Assembly (NCBI RefSeq): GCF_027172205.1
Contig: NC_070614.1
Coordinates: 31,992,501 to 32,056,500 of the forward strand
Length of the DNA: 64,000 nt
Origin: Podarcis raffonei
Lineage: Eukaryota > Chordata > Lepidosauria > Squamata > Lacertidae
Direction: 5' to 3'
Positions 33,770 to 45,753 of this stretch are shown piece after piece; positions within the stretch are counted from its first letter, which is position 1, and each line of letters starts with the position of its first letter. Below the pieces are notes generated by a model. It worked only from the letters and a program-made list of their open reading frames with translations, did not search any database and was not told where the DNA came from. Both the position numbers and the translations under genes were made by a program.

Positions 33770-36700
33770 GCTTGAGGCTCAAGGGTGCCTGGAAGTCTGG
33801 ATGAGCTAGATGAGTGGTGTAGGGTCTGGTGTTGGTTATTCAGTGGTGGGAGCAGTAGGCATTTTGTACATGCTCGTAGGGCGTCTTGCTTTTATTAGCC
33901 CTAGCGAATGAAAAGGTACCACATCCATTTTATGACCCCTCTGATGCGATAACTTTTTGGTTTCTCTCACGCATAGGGACAATTTCACACAAATAGATCA
34001 CTGTGTGAAAAATAAAATAAAAACGTCGTACAAATACTCATCGTTTATGGGCTTTCCCACCTCAAATGATTTTAAGCCCAAAGTAAAAACACAGGGCTGT
34101 GCAACAGCACTACCCCCTCCTCTCCCCTGCAGCCCTCGTACACACCCCTTGCTCAGCATTGGATTATTATTATTATTATTTACAATAGTAAATAAAAGCA
34201 CAGTGAGGTATTATTAATACTAATATCTCACTGTGTTTTTATTGCTACTAACTATAAATCTCCTCTCCCTTAAGCTTCAGTGCGAAGTGAAGGAAGTCTC
34301 ATCTACCATCGGGGCTGTATCTCTTCCAAATGAGTGGCAGAGACACCAACCAAGACTTCACAGAATACTCTCCAGTTACAGGCAAAGCAACAAATATTTG
34401 GCCCGCCCATTCGCGGCTGCTGCTGCATGCCACTTGGCTGTGATCGATCATGTGGGCTTGGACACTCGCAAGGAACCCAATCTGCCTCTCAGGACAATCC
34501 TTGCACGCAAAGCAGGGTTGAAGGGGAGGCGGTTGCCCTGGTAACCGAGCAAATCTGAGGCCTGTTTCACTCAGGTACCATTTGTTTGCACAGGGCAAAA
34601 GAGACCATTTTTCACTAGTCGAAAAAGAGGAAAACTTTTCATTAAGTGCCCTCTTCCTCTCCTTCATTCGCTCTAACTATAGGTGCAGCCCAAGGATAAA
34701 CCTTGCTGCTACCCCACTACTAATAAAGGTGGACCCAATTGGTCTGTTTGATGCTTTACCACAATTTCTGTGCAATTCTGTTTCCTTGTTTAAAGGGCAT
34801 GTGAGTTCTATGGTGAATTTTCTACTCACGCAAGTGAACAGAGCCTGCCTCTGACCCTATGAAAGGTCAGAGAGATTCAGAAGATAAGGCCATTCTTCCA
34901 TTTTTGAAGGAGACAACAACTCTCATGTTTGTGCTTTTTGCTTCCCCTCCTGCTTTGAAATCTGACCTCCAAACCTTGCCTTTGGATGGCCATATGATCT
35001 ACTCTACAGAGGTCAATTCTTTCTTGGAAGGACAGCTCTCTATATGAAGGTGTGTTTCTTCAGTTTGAATGGCCATTTGGTTTAAAGATGAAGAAATGTA
35101 AGAAGGAAAACCAAGTGCCTTGAAGCCGCCCATCAACGGTTAGCAATGCCTGGGAGCAGACTGAGCCTGTCCACAGCCTCACTCCACACAGGGAGATGCA
35201 TTTTGTGTAAATTATAGAAAACATTTTCTAAATTTGCATCAATACATATAAATTAACGTATCTTTTATGCAATTCTTTTTTGGTGATTTCCTTTCTTTTT
35301 TGCAATGCAAATTGGCTACCCTGCCTTGCCTTCATTCTCATTAGTTCCTCCTTGATTCTAACAAAATACTAGCAGTTAAGGAACAACTATTCAGGAGGAG
35401 CTAAGCTTACTAGGTGAGAACAATTGGTTTTAGAAAACAACAACTTTACAAGCTCAAACTCCTTGTGAAACACTCACTACATTCTTTATTTAAAGCACTG
35501 CTTATGCCCAAAGGAAGAAAATTACATGTAAATAGGTATCCCTCTTTCCTGTTGTAATTTCTAAAGGACAAAGTGCAAGTTTAGGCCAGGGCTTGTGAAG
35601 TTGCCACTGAGCGAAGAGCGTTTTGCCATTTGAGGCAAACCAGGAAAAGGCATGCACCCACCACCATCACCTTGTCCTCTGCCCCACTGCTGCCACCTGT
35701 AAGAACTAGTAAGTGTCTAGTCCTTAATGTTCTGGGTAGGCTTGCAGATAGCTGGTGAAATTTCAGAAACAAGGGTAAGGGCTGAGCAGGATTCCCAGGG
35801 TTTCAGAGATTCAGCGCCTTTCATAGCTTTCCCCCTTTCACCATGTTGGTGAGGAATTTAATGCAAAATAATAATAGATGTGCAAACATTTGCTTTATTT
35901 TATATAGAAGTTGACTAATTCATTTTTTGTGTGGAATTTAGTTGTGTGTTGTTTATATAAAAAACCCCAACAATGTTGGAATGTGCAGAGACCTTGTTTA
36001 GTAATACAGTTAAACACAGAGAACAATCATAGAAGGCTTTTAAGCACACATTCTCCCCATAGCAGTTAAAACTGCGTGCAGGCCAGTTCATACAACCATC
36101 ATGTCTGGTAACATTTTTTGTGCTTTTTACTAATGCACGGGATAGGAGCTATCAGTTTTCTACACTGCTACAAGCTGTAGCAGCAGGAGTGTGTTGTAGG
36201 CAGCAGCCTGGTACTTTCCACTCACAATGAAGGACTCTGGCCATCTGCTCACTGTGGACAAGAAGCTGCTGTGGTTCAAGCAGGGAAAAGGCATCACCAT
36301 AAGCATAACAGTAGTTCTGAATTGCCTCTGTTATTTTGGAGGGCCTGAGCTCAGTGAAAGTGTTTTTTTTTTTTTTTTTTTTGTCTTGCAGTGCACTGTG
36401 CAGGATCTCCACTTAAAGCTTGGGAAGTAGGGAAAGGAATTATATTTGCCTGAGATCTTGATAAAATGTTACCAGTTGTAGTAGATAATATTGGACTACA
36501 GAGGCCCAATGGTCTGACAGCATATAAGACAGCTACATGTGTTCATACATGCCTGTGCACAGACCTACCTGATTAGAGCAGTCAGAACACTGTGCAAACA
36601 CAGCCCCTGTTTTGGCTGGATGCACAATCTTCCCTACAGGACTGAACTAAAGAGAAAATTTGCTACTGTATATTGGTTTACCAATGCAAACCAGATGTGT

Positions 36701-37935
36701 TCCATGCTAATTGACTGACCCTTGTACATCACAAAGCCACACACACTCCCCTAGGGCTTTTTTTTTTTTTTACTTTTTAGAAGCTGTTTTTTTAGGTGCT
36801 GGAAAATTTGAATAGGAAGCTTCCAAGACACTTTTAATAAAATGGAATGCAGCCTACCTGAAACTGGGATAACTGATCCCTGCAGAGGCGGTTTTAGGGT
36901 AGCATGACTGGTTTGGTCGCTCTGGGCACCATGCAACAGGGGGCGCTGCAATAATGATGTAGAACGGCGCGTGCGAGGTGGGGGGACTGAACTTTAGCGT
37001 CGCACAGGGCGCCGCTGAAATGTGAGAACCCGAAGTCTGCCACTGATCACTGCTGGATATGAAGGCAAGTATGTGTTTCCTTTGAAAAACAAAGATTGAA
37101 AGGAACCACAGGGCGCGGGGGGGGGATGCATTCACTCCTGTTGGTACATACACCTGTATATTACCGTATTCTTACTGGGCATCATGGATCAGATAACTGC
37201 AAAGAAACCTTAATTGTGAGTATTGGATGAGAGAGAAAACCCCTCTGGGATTTATAGAGGGTTTTGCTCAAATATTGAAAACTTTGGCCAGTAAATGTAG
37301 TGTGGAACTAGACACAAGGGACACTGAGCTGCCTCTTTGTATTTGTTCTTCTCCCTTCCCGGAGACATGTACTATAACATAATGTGCAATGTGACATCAA
37401 TGTTCTGCACATTTCATCACCCCTGCTACTGACAGCCACTTATGAGGTGGCAACATGAACATACACAGTACAAGACATAACTGGAAAGAGGTGGGAAAAA
37501 AGTAGAGAACAGTAGCAGGCAAACGATGGACACTTTGCTAGAATTCCACATTGTACTAGTCCTTAACACCTGCCTCTTCCTGCACATTTCTGCTGCGCTG
37601 CACTGCAATTCCTCACACATCAATCGCCCAAACAAAAACCAGGGACACTTTTTAGAATGAACACTCTGTACTGATTAGTCAGTGTAGATAATTACTTCTT
37701 GCCCTTTATTCTGGCTTTGGCTTACACAGATGGGCTGTTCTCTTGCATTCCATACCCGAGAACACCTTTGCAAACTGTCCGAATGCTCTGGGGTAGCAGG
37801 CAGACCCATAGTTATTTGAATGGAAGCCACCTGTCAGATTGTTCCATCAGGACTCTGCTGTCTGCAGCCCAGGTAACAGAGCTGACACCAGGACCTAGTT
37901 CCCCACCCTGGCACCGCGGACTCCACCTGGTACTT
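33164..37935. other. Stretch without recognisable gene
   Basis: (AAAT)n lies at about 33725-33770 and (ATT)n at 34163-34180. Poly(T) lies at 36362-36383 and 36759-36772. A hAT-like MITE may span about 36890-37045, with edges AGAGGCGGTTTTAG and GTCTGCCACTG and imperfect 8-bp flanks ATCCCTGC/ATCACTGC. A LINE/SINE tail motif (CAATGGTCTGACAGCATATAAG) is near 36508. No exon is supported, but part of this span may be SBK2 intron. Confidence 0.4.
33725..33770. repeat. (AAAT)n microsatellite
   Basis: Eleven or so AAAT units. Confidence 0.95.
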
Positions 37936-37937
37936 AC

Positions 37938-38160
37938 TTCCTGCTGTGCTGAAGGATCTCTGGAGTGCCCAGTCTCTCTCTCTCTCGCTCGCTTGCTTGC
38001 TTCTGCTGCTGTCTGGTGAAACTGTCCAGAGTGCAGCCGGGGTGTCTGCCAGGCATTACCGGGTCTAAGCGTGACGCTCCGCCTCTTCTCCTGTGCCACA
38101 CACACCCTATGGAGCTGGAGTTTGAAGAGGGGGAGCGCAAGAGAGGGTGTCATCTATCTC
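37938..38160 (-). promoter_or_regulatory. Candidate promoter and non-coding first exon of SBK2
   Basis: On the minus strand a strong donor GGAA|GTAAGTACC lies at 37937/37938. It ends a C/G-richer segment with several CpGs and a GGCGGAGC (GC-box-like) motif near 38083. It is the only such donor I saw upstream of the 29200 acceptor, and it lies 8.7 kb from it. Linking it to SBK2 is inference. It could instead start another minus-strand transcript. Confidence 0.3.
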
Positions 38161-38164
38161 TCTA

Positions 38165-39895
38165 GGACAGATGAAAGAGTTGAGCATACCAGGCAGGCTG
38201 CTCCACCCGGCAGCATTCAGCCCAGACCATGGCATCTGCCAGGATACCTAACCCGCAGCAAGAGTTTGGGCTCCTGTTTCTGGGGGATTCAATGGCCTTT
38301 AACCTCTCTCCCATAGTCCTCTGCCATTCCCCATAATCCTTTATGCTGCAGTTGTGACACAGTGACATCCTGTGTCCATGTCACTTCACTGCATGGGGAG
38401 GGAGAGACAGAGAGAGAGGAAGCAAGCAGACAAGCAGGGGGGACGGGGAAATCATGGTCTCCCTCTTTCTGACCCCCCCCCCATGTGTCCATCTCCTCTC
38501 CACACTATTCATGCTAGCTGAAAGGTTCAAGGGATCCCGCAAGAGTAAGCTGTGATAAATGTCTGTGCCATGTTCTGAGGTTGCCAACAGCTGGCTACCT
38601 CTTAAAGGTGGTTTCCATGGAAACCAGGGTGGTGCAGCTTATGTAACATGTACAGCAAGCCCAGGCTTGTAAGAAAGTCTGGACCTCCCCGAAAGCCAAT
38701 ATTTCACTTAGGGAAATGAATTGTCTTCCACACTAGAGAGAGAAAATGAAGCAGCGAGTACTTTTGTGCGTTCAGTACAATAGTTGGTGGTACACGAAAG
38801 AGATGTATATCATTTTGAATTGTACAGAAAGAGTGAATAGGGAGAAGTAAGTCACACTCTCATAAGTGAGAGGTACCTAGTTCAATCTAGTCCTCTGTGC
38901 TAGCAGCCCTGCCTCTTACTGCTTTACCAAAGATAGCTGTGAAGTATACTCTGTGCATATGCAAAAGCAGCCTCTTCTATTTTGTCGCTTTACATAATCC
39001 TGTGCTGTCCTGCTGTACAAAACAGGAACAGTATAGCTCGGATTAAGCTCTGCAGCCAAGAGAAATGAGGATTTCAATCACATGCTTCTGGCTGGCTGGC
39101 TGCAACAGAATAAGCCCTGAAAACAACATCTGCTGAATTCCGAAATTTCAGCAAGTGTTTTGCGCATTAATGGGACAGAACTTCAGTGGTTTGGGCAAAA
39201 CGAGGGAACCCAGCATTGCTGAGGGTGCTTCACGTGCCTGTGCTTTCTCCATGCTGTGATGGCCAATGAATTTGCAATATGCAAAACAACTCAAAGGTTA
39301 AAAGTGATTAGTCTCTCCTTCACTTGATCATGATTCATGTGATTTGATTTAACAGTGAGAGTCCAACAGAGGGATATGACTGGACTGTTAGAAGGTATTG
39401 TGACCTACCTGACCCATCCTATTGGAAGGATTCAGGGTAGATTTGTCAAAGTGGTGCTGGCAGCAGCATTGGCAAATGGAGTGAGTAGAGATTTGACTTG
39501 GATCTCTTGAGCTTGCTGTTCAAGCTCCAACTTAGCATTTGGCTCTGTGTTGGGGCCAAGCTATGTGTTGAACTGTAGATGTAAGTACTGTTGGTCTAAT
39601 GACCATTTCTGTCTTGAAAGGTGTCCTTAGAAATAAAGATAGTTGGATATTTTGAAAATTCAAATGATTGGGAAATTATTAATGTATCAGCATCTATCAT
39701 CTTCCTTAAATTATGGCCTAGTTTCTTTATCTGACAGGAAACAAACAAAAACAGCTCAGTGAACCAAAATACAGTATAATGAAATCAGAAGACTGTGATT
39801 CAGTTTAGCTACTGAGCAAATCAGTCTAATTGGTTGGGGTTTTTTTTAGCTTTAATGACATTCATGTACTGCAGCTGCATAGAATGTTCCTAATT
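38165..39895. other. Stretch without recognisable gene
   Basis: Unique-looking DNA. Open frames 38162-38368, 38289-38492 and 38381-38587 (minus) overlap each other and lack domains. Confidence 0.4.
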
Positions 39896-39907
39896 AATAG
39901 CTCTTTA

Positions 39908-40270
39908 AAGGTAAAGGGACCCCTGACCATGAGGTCCAGTCGTGGATGACTCTGGGGTTGCGCGCTCATCTCGCTCTATAGGCCAAGGGAGATGGCGTTT
40001 GTCCGCAGACAGCTTCTGGGTCATGTGGCCAGCATGACTAAGCCGCTCCTGGTGAACCAGAGCAGCACACGGAAACGCTGTTTACCTTCCCACCAGAGTG
40101 GTACCTATTTATCTACTTGCACTTTGACGTGCTTTCGAACTGCTAGGTTGGCAGGAGCAGGGATCAAGCAACGGGAGCTCACCCCGTCGCGGGGATTCAA
40201 ACTGCCAACCTTCTGATTAGCAAGTCCTAGGCTCTGTGGTTTAACCCACAATGCCACCCGCATCCCCAAC
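39908..40270 (-). mobile_element. Sauria SINE copy 4
   Basis: Minus-strand Sauria-type SINE with head at the right (GTGGTTTAACCCACAATGCC on the plus strand) and 3' end at the left. A 9-bp TSD, AGCTCTTTA, is at 39899-39907 and 40271-40279. Confidence 0.86.
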
Positions 40271-40440
40271 AGCTCTTTAGGACAATGCATTGAACCTATT
40301 TGAATACATCACATATTCTGTTGTCTGAGACAGTATGGAGCCAGCATGGTGTAGTTGTCAGGGTAGGACTTGGAAAAGTCAGGTTCAGAACCATGAACTT
40401 CTTTTAGGGGTTTTTTCCCTCTCACTCTTTTTGTTCTGAA

Positions 40441-40612
40441 CTTTCACTGTGAAAACCCACTCTTTAAAGCCGAATTGGAGCAAACATCAATTCGGGTTTT
40501 CCACAGATTTATGTCTGCTTTCATTGAGCTTAAAGAGCAGATTTTAACAGGGAAAACTCTGGAGCAAGATTTTAAAAAGGGCTCAGACATGGTCCTTTAA
40601 ATCATGGGTCAT
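40441..40612. mobile_element. Palindromic MITE, AGGGCTCATCC family, copy 2
   Basis: Shares GTGAAAACCCACTCTTTAAAG, GAGCAAACATCAATTCGGG and AAAGAGCAGATTTTAACAGG with copies at 25107 and 48832. Its outer ends are worn. Confidence 0.45.
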
Positions 40613-40658
40613 GCCTGGAAAGAGAGGAGGATAGCCCCTTGGTGACCATGAGCTAGTT

Positions 40659-40877
40659 GATGGGTAGGCAAACTAAGGCCCGGGAACCAGATCCGGCCCA
40701 ATCGCCTTCTAAATCTGGCCCGTGGATTTTTACATGAGTAGAATGTGTCCTTTTATTTAAAATGTGGGGCATAGGAATTCGTTCTTCTTTTCTTTCTTTT
40801 CACAATATAGTCTGGCCCCCCACAAGGTCTGAGGGACAGTGGACCGGGCCCCTGCTGAAAAAGTTTGTTGACCCCTG
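40659..40877. mobile_element. hAT (Charlie-like) non-autonomous element, copy A
   Basis: Starts GATGGGTAGGCAAACT and ends AGTTTGTTGACCCCTG. The 8-bp flanks are AGCTAGTT (40651-40658) and AGCTAGTC (40878-40885), one mismatch. Strongly similar to 52100-52352, including GGCCCGG, GATCCGGCCCA and CAAGGTCTGAGGGACAGTGG. Confidence 0.78.
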
Positions 40878-40946
40878 AGCTAGTCGCTACCTCTCAGCTT
40901 AGCCTACCACCCGGGGTTGCTAGGATGATAAATTGAGAGATAACCA

Positions 40947-41188
40947 CAGTGGTACCTCGTGTTAAGAACTTAATTCGTTCTGGAGGTTCATTCTTAACCT
41001 GAAACTGTTCTTAATCTGAAGCATTACTTTAGCTAATGGGGCCTCCCGCTGCCACCGCGCCACCGCTACGCAATTACTGTTCTCATCCTGAAGCAAAGTT
41101 CTTAACCCAAGGTGCTACTTCTGGGTTAGCGGAGTCTGCAACCTGAAGCGTCTGTAACCTGAAGCGTATGTAACCCGAGGTACCACTG
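40947..41188. mobile_element. Pogo/Tc1-like MITE (family 2), copy B
   Basis: 242 bp with ends CAGTGGTACCTCGTGTTAAG and GTAACCCGAGGTACCACTG. TA is kept at the right (41189-41190) and the left flank reads CA. Its internal order is inverted relative to the copy at 51457, as expected when it inserts in the other direction. Confidence 0.82.
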
Positions 41189-41807
41189 TATATATATTAT
41201 AAATAAACCCAGTGCATCTTATTTACTGTTGGAAGTGGCATGCAATGTAGGGAAAGAATATTAGCTGTGAAGGTTGCCTGTGTTGAGTGTTTCAGATGTG
41301 TGGTAACTGGAATCACTAATAAGGAGATGGAAAATACATCCACCAGTCTATCTATAGCTCTTATTCTCTCTATAGCCTTGATAGTAAGGAGAAGGAAAAG
41401 ATATCCACTAGTTTATCTATCTCTCTTATTCTTGCCTTGGCCTAGGCTCTTGATTATTTAGGATTTGGATGCACAGCTGATAATCTTAGCAACTAGGCCT
41501 TTTAGATATTCACTGCTCACCTTCCTCCCTCTCATTTGGCACTTTTAGCTATCCTGTCACTATTTCCTCAGTCTGGAGGCAGCTGGAAAGCAGCATTCTG
41601 ACATCTTACACAATGTGCTGCCAGCACTCTCTGCATCTGCCCAAATGGCTGGAGGCAGATGGAAAATGTGAGATGAAAGTGCAACAATATGAAGATCAAA
41701 GATGAGATAATGACAAAATATCCCACTTTCTGTATACTATTAGTTTATATAAATGACTGGTATTTTTGAGTGGAATACACATACCAGCAAATTCAGGTTG
41801 TTGCTAT

Positions 41808-42418
41808 TGTTATAGATTGGGGGGGGCAAAACCCTAAAAATTGATAAATGGTAGGATTTTGATTATTTGGGATGTGAAGGGAGAAATACAAGCTGCAGAG
41901 GAATTCCCATGCTAGCCTTTGCAAAAAAAAAAAAAAGCACATGACCAGGCTAAGCTAGGGCCATTAAGAAACAATATGGGGCCATTGAGAGGCATTGGAA
42001 ATGCAAGAGAACTGTCTTTCCCCTTGCCCTGAGCTGTGAACGGAGACTGGGGGTTTAGAAGGTTGCCAGGGTAACTTGGTGTGTGGTAACAGAAAAAGAG
42101 AGTCTTTTAGCAAGGTGTTTAGGGAAGAAGAAGAAAGGAAAAAAGACTGGAATCCATCTTGGGCAGGCTGGCTGAAGGCTGGCTGTACTGCTGTGGGGGA
42201 CAAGCCCCTCTTGAAATGACCATGCTGTAAGATCTGGACTCCCTTCATGCAGACTGAAGATGTAGATAGGTGAATAGACCATATTTCTTAAAGCTACAAC
42301 AGTCTATGCCATGTCTCAATTCTCCAAAGGAACACAGACCCTGGGTGAGTACCTGAAACCCCATGGATTGTTGTTACCACTCGGCAGAAAGAGGGCGAGG
42401 CACCCAACTTTCATAACA
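41808..42418 (+). mobile_element. Solo LTR, ERV-type (fossil)
   Basis: 611 bp with ends TGTTATAG and CATAACA, and a 4-bp TSD, CTAT, at 41804-41807 and 42419-42422. It is related to the LTR at 11996-12715. The 4-bp TSD fits an ERV1/gammaretrovirus-like source. No internal region is nearby. It contains an A-run near 41922-41935. Confidence 0.75.
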
Positions 42419-42422
42419 CTAT

Positions 42423-43920
42423 TATTTTTACTATTTTTACTGTTACCCTCCCTTCGCCCTAAGGTCCATGGAGGGTGGCAACATTAAAACATGATATTAG
42501 AAACAACTTAAAACAATTTACAGCCATAAAATGAAGTGGGTCCTAAAAACATAACAAGTGTTAAAAGAGGTGCATCTCGAGCATTCTCTGAAAGCTGTAT
42601 ACATAAGTTACATAAAAGTTACATAACTGAAGTGGATTTGTCATTCTTGCGCAACAAACTTGCTCCCTCCTATCAGATGTTTTGTGATAAGGAGAATGAC
42701 GAGAAATGTGCTGGAATTAGTGCTTTTTTTCTAGGAAAAGAGGTGCCAGAACTCGCTATGAACGCCTCCCTTCTTTCTCTTATAATGGCAATGGCGTCCA
42801 CCTGAGAGGTGCCGGAACTGAGTTCCAGCTGAAAAAAGCCCTGACTGGAATGCATGAGATAAAAAATGCTTGAGGCCATGTCATATAACCTCCCTGAAAA
42901 CAAATCAGAATGAATGCTCAATAAGCAACCACTAAACTAACCTGCCTGCAAACTGTGAGAACACACCAGAATGAATGCTCAAGAAGCAGTTTATCCAGAG
43001 GTGAGCTACCTGGAAGTGGCCAGAAATAAAATGACTCTTCCAAGAATTTCACCAGAGCTTGAGTGTTACTAAGAAGGCATTAGCATTTGGTAAGGCAGAT
43101 TGTTTCCTCATAAACTGGAAGCAGCTGTGTTACACTTTCACCCACACTTCAAGAAGGGCAACCTTTTGTATCCTACCGCCGTAAGAGCCCAGGTTGCTGG
43201 CAGTCTTGCTGGTCCATCTTGGCTTCTTTCCCTAGCACCAGATCTCTTTTCGCCCTGCTATAAGGGAGGTCGACCTCTTTCTCAGCAAGTGCTAATCTCA
43301 TCATTCATCTGGTTAGCACAACAGCAGGTGGATGGAAATGTTCCCAAGGTGCAGAGTGCAAAGAGTCTATTCCATCAATGTTCAGGCACGAGACTTGGAA
43401 GAGCCAGCATTTTCCTTTATGAAATACGTGATCTGGCAGAAAAGATCAAACAGATATCCAGGATGGAATTTGATGAGGCAAGCAGAACCTTTAGCTGCCT
43501 CTTCAGTTGTAAGTGTTCCTGCAATTCTTCACAGAGCAGCCCATTTTTCATCCTGATGCAGCAGTTCTAATTTGGGAAAGCATTTTTAAAATTGCACCCA
43601 AGGCTTGGAAACCTTCTGGTTGGATCATAATTTCTACCCAAAAGAGCAAAGCAGCTGAAAATGTTTTTAAAAAAACAAAAAACGGAATAAGCCACCTTCA
43701 TATTGAAACAGTATCTCTTGTGGTAAAAGATAACATCGAAAGGACAAGTTACCCTGAACCTGCCCAAACTGAATATGAAGAAGTTTTGGAGCAGAGGCAG
43801 TGTGTGCAATCCCACTGCTCCTACCACAAACTGAAAGAACTTCTACTAATGCTTATCATCTTTGTGTCATGAAGAGCTTTACCTGGTGATTCCTGACTGC
43901 CAAATATTTGGTTGTTAATG
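42423..43920. other. Stretch without recognisable gene
   Basis: CCTTCGCCCTAAGGTCCATGG near 42451 and AAACATGATATTAG suggest a worn LINE/SINE tail. GCTTTTTTTCTAGGAAAAGAGGTGCCAG ... GAGGTGCCGGAACTG at 42721-42835 is a probable inverted-repeat element. The plus-strand frame 43100-43570 (156 aa) has no domain, and I treat it as chance. Confidence 0.4.
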
Positions 43921-43925
43921 TTGTA

Positions 43926-45475
43926 ATAATAATAATAATAATAATAATTTATTATTTATACCCCGCCCATCTGGCTGAGTTTCCCCAGCCACTCTGGGCG
44001 GCTCCCAATCAGTGTTAAAAACAGTACAGCGTTACATATTAAAAACTTCCCTGAACAGGGCTGCCTTAAGATGTCTTCTGAATGTCAGGTAATTATTTAT
44101 CTCTTTGACATCTGATGGGAGGGCGTTCCACAGGGCGGGCGCCACTACCGAGAAGGCCCTCTGTCTGGTTCCCTGTAACCTCACTTCTTGCAATGAGGGA
44201 ACCGCCAGAAGGCCCTCGGCGCTGGATCTCAGTGTCCGGGCTGAACGATGGGGGTGGAGACGCTCCTTCAGGTATACAGGACCGAGGCCATTTAGGGCTT
44301 TAAAGGTCAACACCAACACTTTGAATCGTGCTCGGAAACGTACTGGGAGCCAATGCAGATCTCTCAGAACCGGTGTTATGTGGTCCCGGCGGCCACTCCC
44401 AGTCACCAGTCTAGCTGCCGCATTCTGGATTAATTGCAGTTTCCGGGTCACCTTCAAAGGTAGCCCCACGTAGAGCGCGTTGCAGTAGTCCAAGCGTGAG
44501 ATAACTAGAGCATGCACCACTCTGGCGAGACAGTTTGCGGGCAGGTAGGGTCTTAGCCTGCGTACCAGGTGGAGCTGGTAGACAGCTGCCCTGGACACAG
44601 AGTTAACCTGCGCCTCCATGGACAGCTGTGAGTCCAAAATGACTCCCAGGCTGCGCACCTGGTCCTTCAGGGGCACAGTTACCCCATTCAAGACCAGGGA
44701 ATCCCCCACACCAACCCGCTCCCTGTCCCCCAAAAACAGTACTTCTGTCTTGTCAGGATTCAACCTCAATCTGTTAGCCGCCATCCATCCTCCAACCGCC
44801 TCCAGGCACTCACACAGGACCTTCACTGCCTTCACTGGTTCTGATTTAAAGGAGAGGTAGAGCTGGGTGTCATCTGCATACTGATGAACACCCAGTCCAA
44901 ACCCCCTGATGATCTCTCCCAGCGGCTTCATATAGATATTAAAAAGCATGGGGGAGAGGACAGAACCCTGAGGCACCCCACAAGTGAGAGCCCAGGGGTC
45001 TGAACACTCATCCCCCACCACCACTTTCTGGACACGGCCCAGGAGGAAGGAGCGGAACCACTGTATGACAGTGCCCCCAGCTCCCAGCCCCTCTAGACGG
45101 TCCAGAAGGATGTTATGGTCGATGGTGTCAAAGGCCGCTGAGAGATCCAGCAGAACTAGGAAACAGCTCTCACCTTTGTCCCTAGCCCGCCGGAGATCAT
45201 CAACCAGCGCGACCAAGGCAGTTTCAGTCCCATGGTGAGGCCTGAATCCTGATTGGAAGGGATCCAAATGGTCCGTTTCCTCCAGGCGTGCTTGGAGTTG
45301 TTCAGCAACCACCCGCTCAATCACCTTGCCCAAGAATGGCAGATTTGAGACTGGGCGATAGTTGGCCAAATTGGCCGGGTCTAAAGATGTTTTTTTAAGA
45401 AGCGGTTTAATGACCGCCTCTTTCAGCGTGTGTCCTTCACACACACCCTGTCTGGCCTTTGACAATCTTACTGTA
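43926..45475 (-). mobile_element. L2 LINE, 3' half with a long uninterrupted RT frame
   Basis: Minus-strand, 5'-truncated L2-clade LINE. The frame at 45465-44032 (about 477 aa) reads without stops. It covers most of the reverse transcriptase: NYRPVSNLPFLGKVIERV, FRPHHGTETAL, LVLLDLSAAFDTIDH (catalytic Asp of block A), GVPQGSVLSPMLFNIYM, HQYADDTQLYLSF (YADD active site) and the C-terminal SRLDYCNALYVGLP, LTFKALNGLGPVYLKERL, PSDVKEINNYLTFRRHLKAALF. The 3' UTR ends in GGGGTATAAATAATAAATTATT with an (AAT)n tail at 43926-43950. The endonuclease and ORF1 are missing, so it cannot move alone. The clean frame suggests a recent copy. Confidence 0.88.
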
Positions 45476-45521
45476 GCACTGAGTTCTCCCTATCACAGAG
45501 AAGTTCTGCTACAATCATACT

Positions 45522-45742
45522 TTGTTGTTGTTTAGTCATTTAGTCATGTCTGACTCTTCGTGACCCCATGGACCAGAGCACGCCAGGCCCTCCTGTCTTC
45601 CACTGCCTCCCGCAGTTTGGTCAAACTCATTCTGGTAGCTTCGAGAACACTATCCAACCATCTTGTCCTCTGTCATCCCCTTCTCCTTGTGCTCTCCATC
45701 TTTCCCAACATCAGGGTCAGGATCTTTTCCAGGGTCTTTTCC
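45522..45742 (-). mobile_element. Bov-B (RTE) LINE 3' end, copy 1
   Basis: On the plus strand it begins TTGTTGTTGTTTAGTCATTT and continues CTTCGTGACCCCATGGACC, the reverse complement of the Bov-B 3' end. An 11-bp TSD, ACAATCATACT, is at 45511-45521 and 45743-45753. Confidence 0.85.
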
Positions 45743-45753
45743 ACAATCATACT

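Larger units (their letters stand above)
40334..41210 (+). mobile_element. CORE-SINE split by three DNA elements
   Basis: SINE pieces: head GGAGCCAGCATGGTGTAGTTG (40337) to GGTTCAGAACC; middle TTGGTGACCATGAGCTAGT (about 40640-40658); then CGCTACCTCTCAGCTTAGCC to GATAAATTGAGAGATAACC (40884-40945); tail after 41188 (ATAAATAAACCC). Between them lie an AGGGCTCATCC-family MITE (about 40400-40630), a hAT element (40659-40877) and a family 2 MITE (40947-41188). Each breakpoint falls in normal SINE order. Confidence 0.6.

Noticed and set aside
43100-43570. 156-aa open frame as a possible gene
   Set aside because: No domain, no clear splice sites, ordinary composition and no relation to its neighbours. 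Chance is the simpler explanation.
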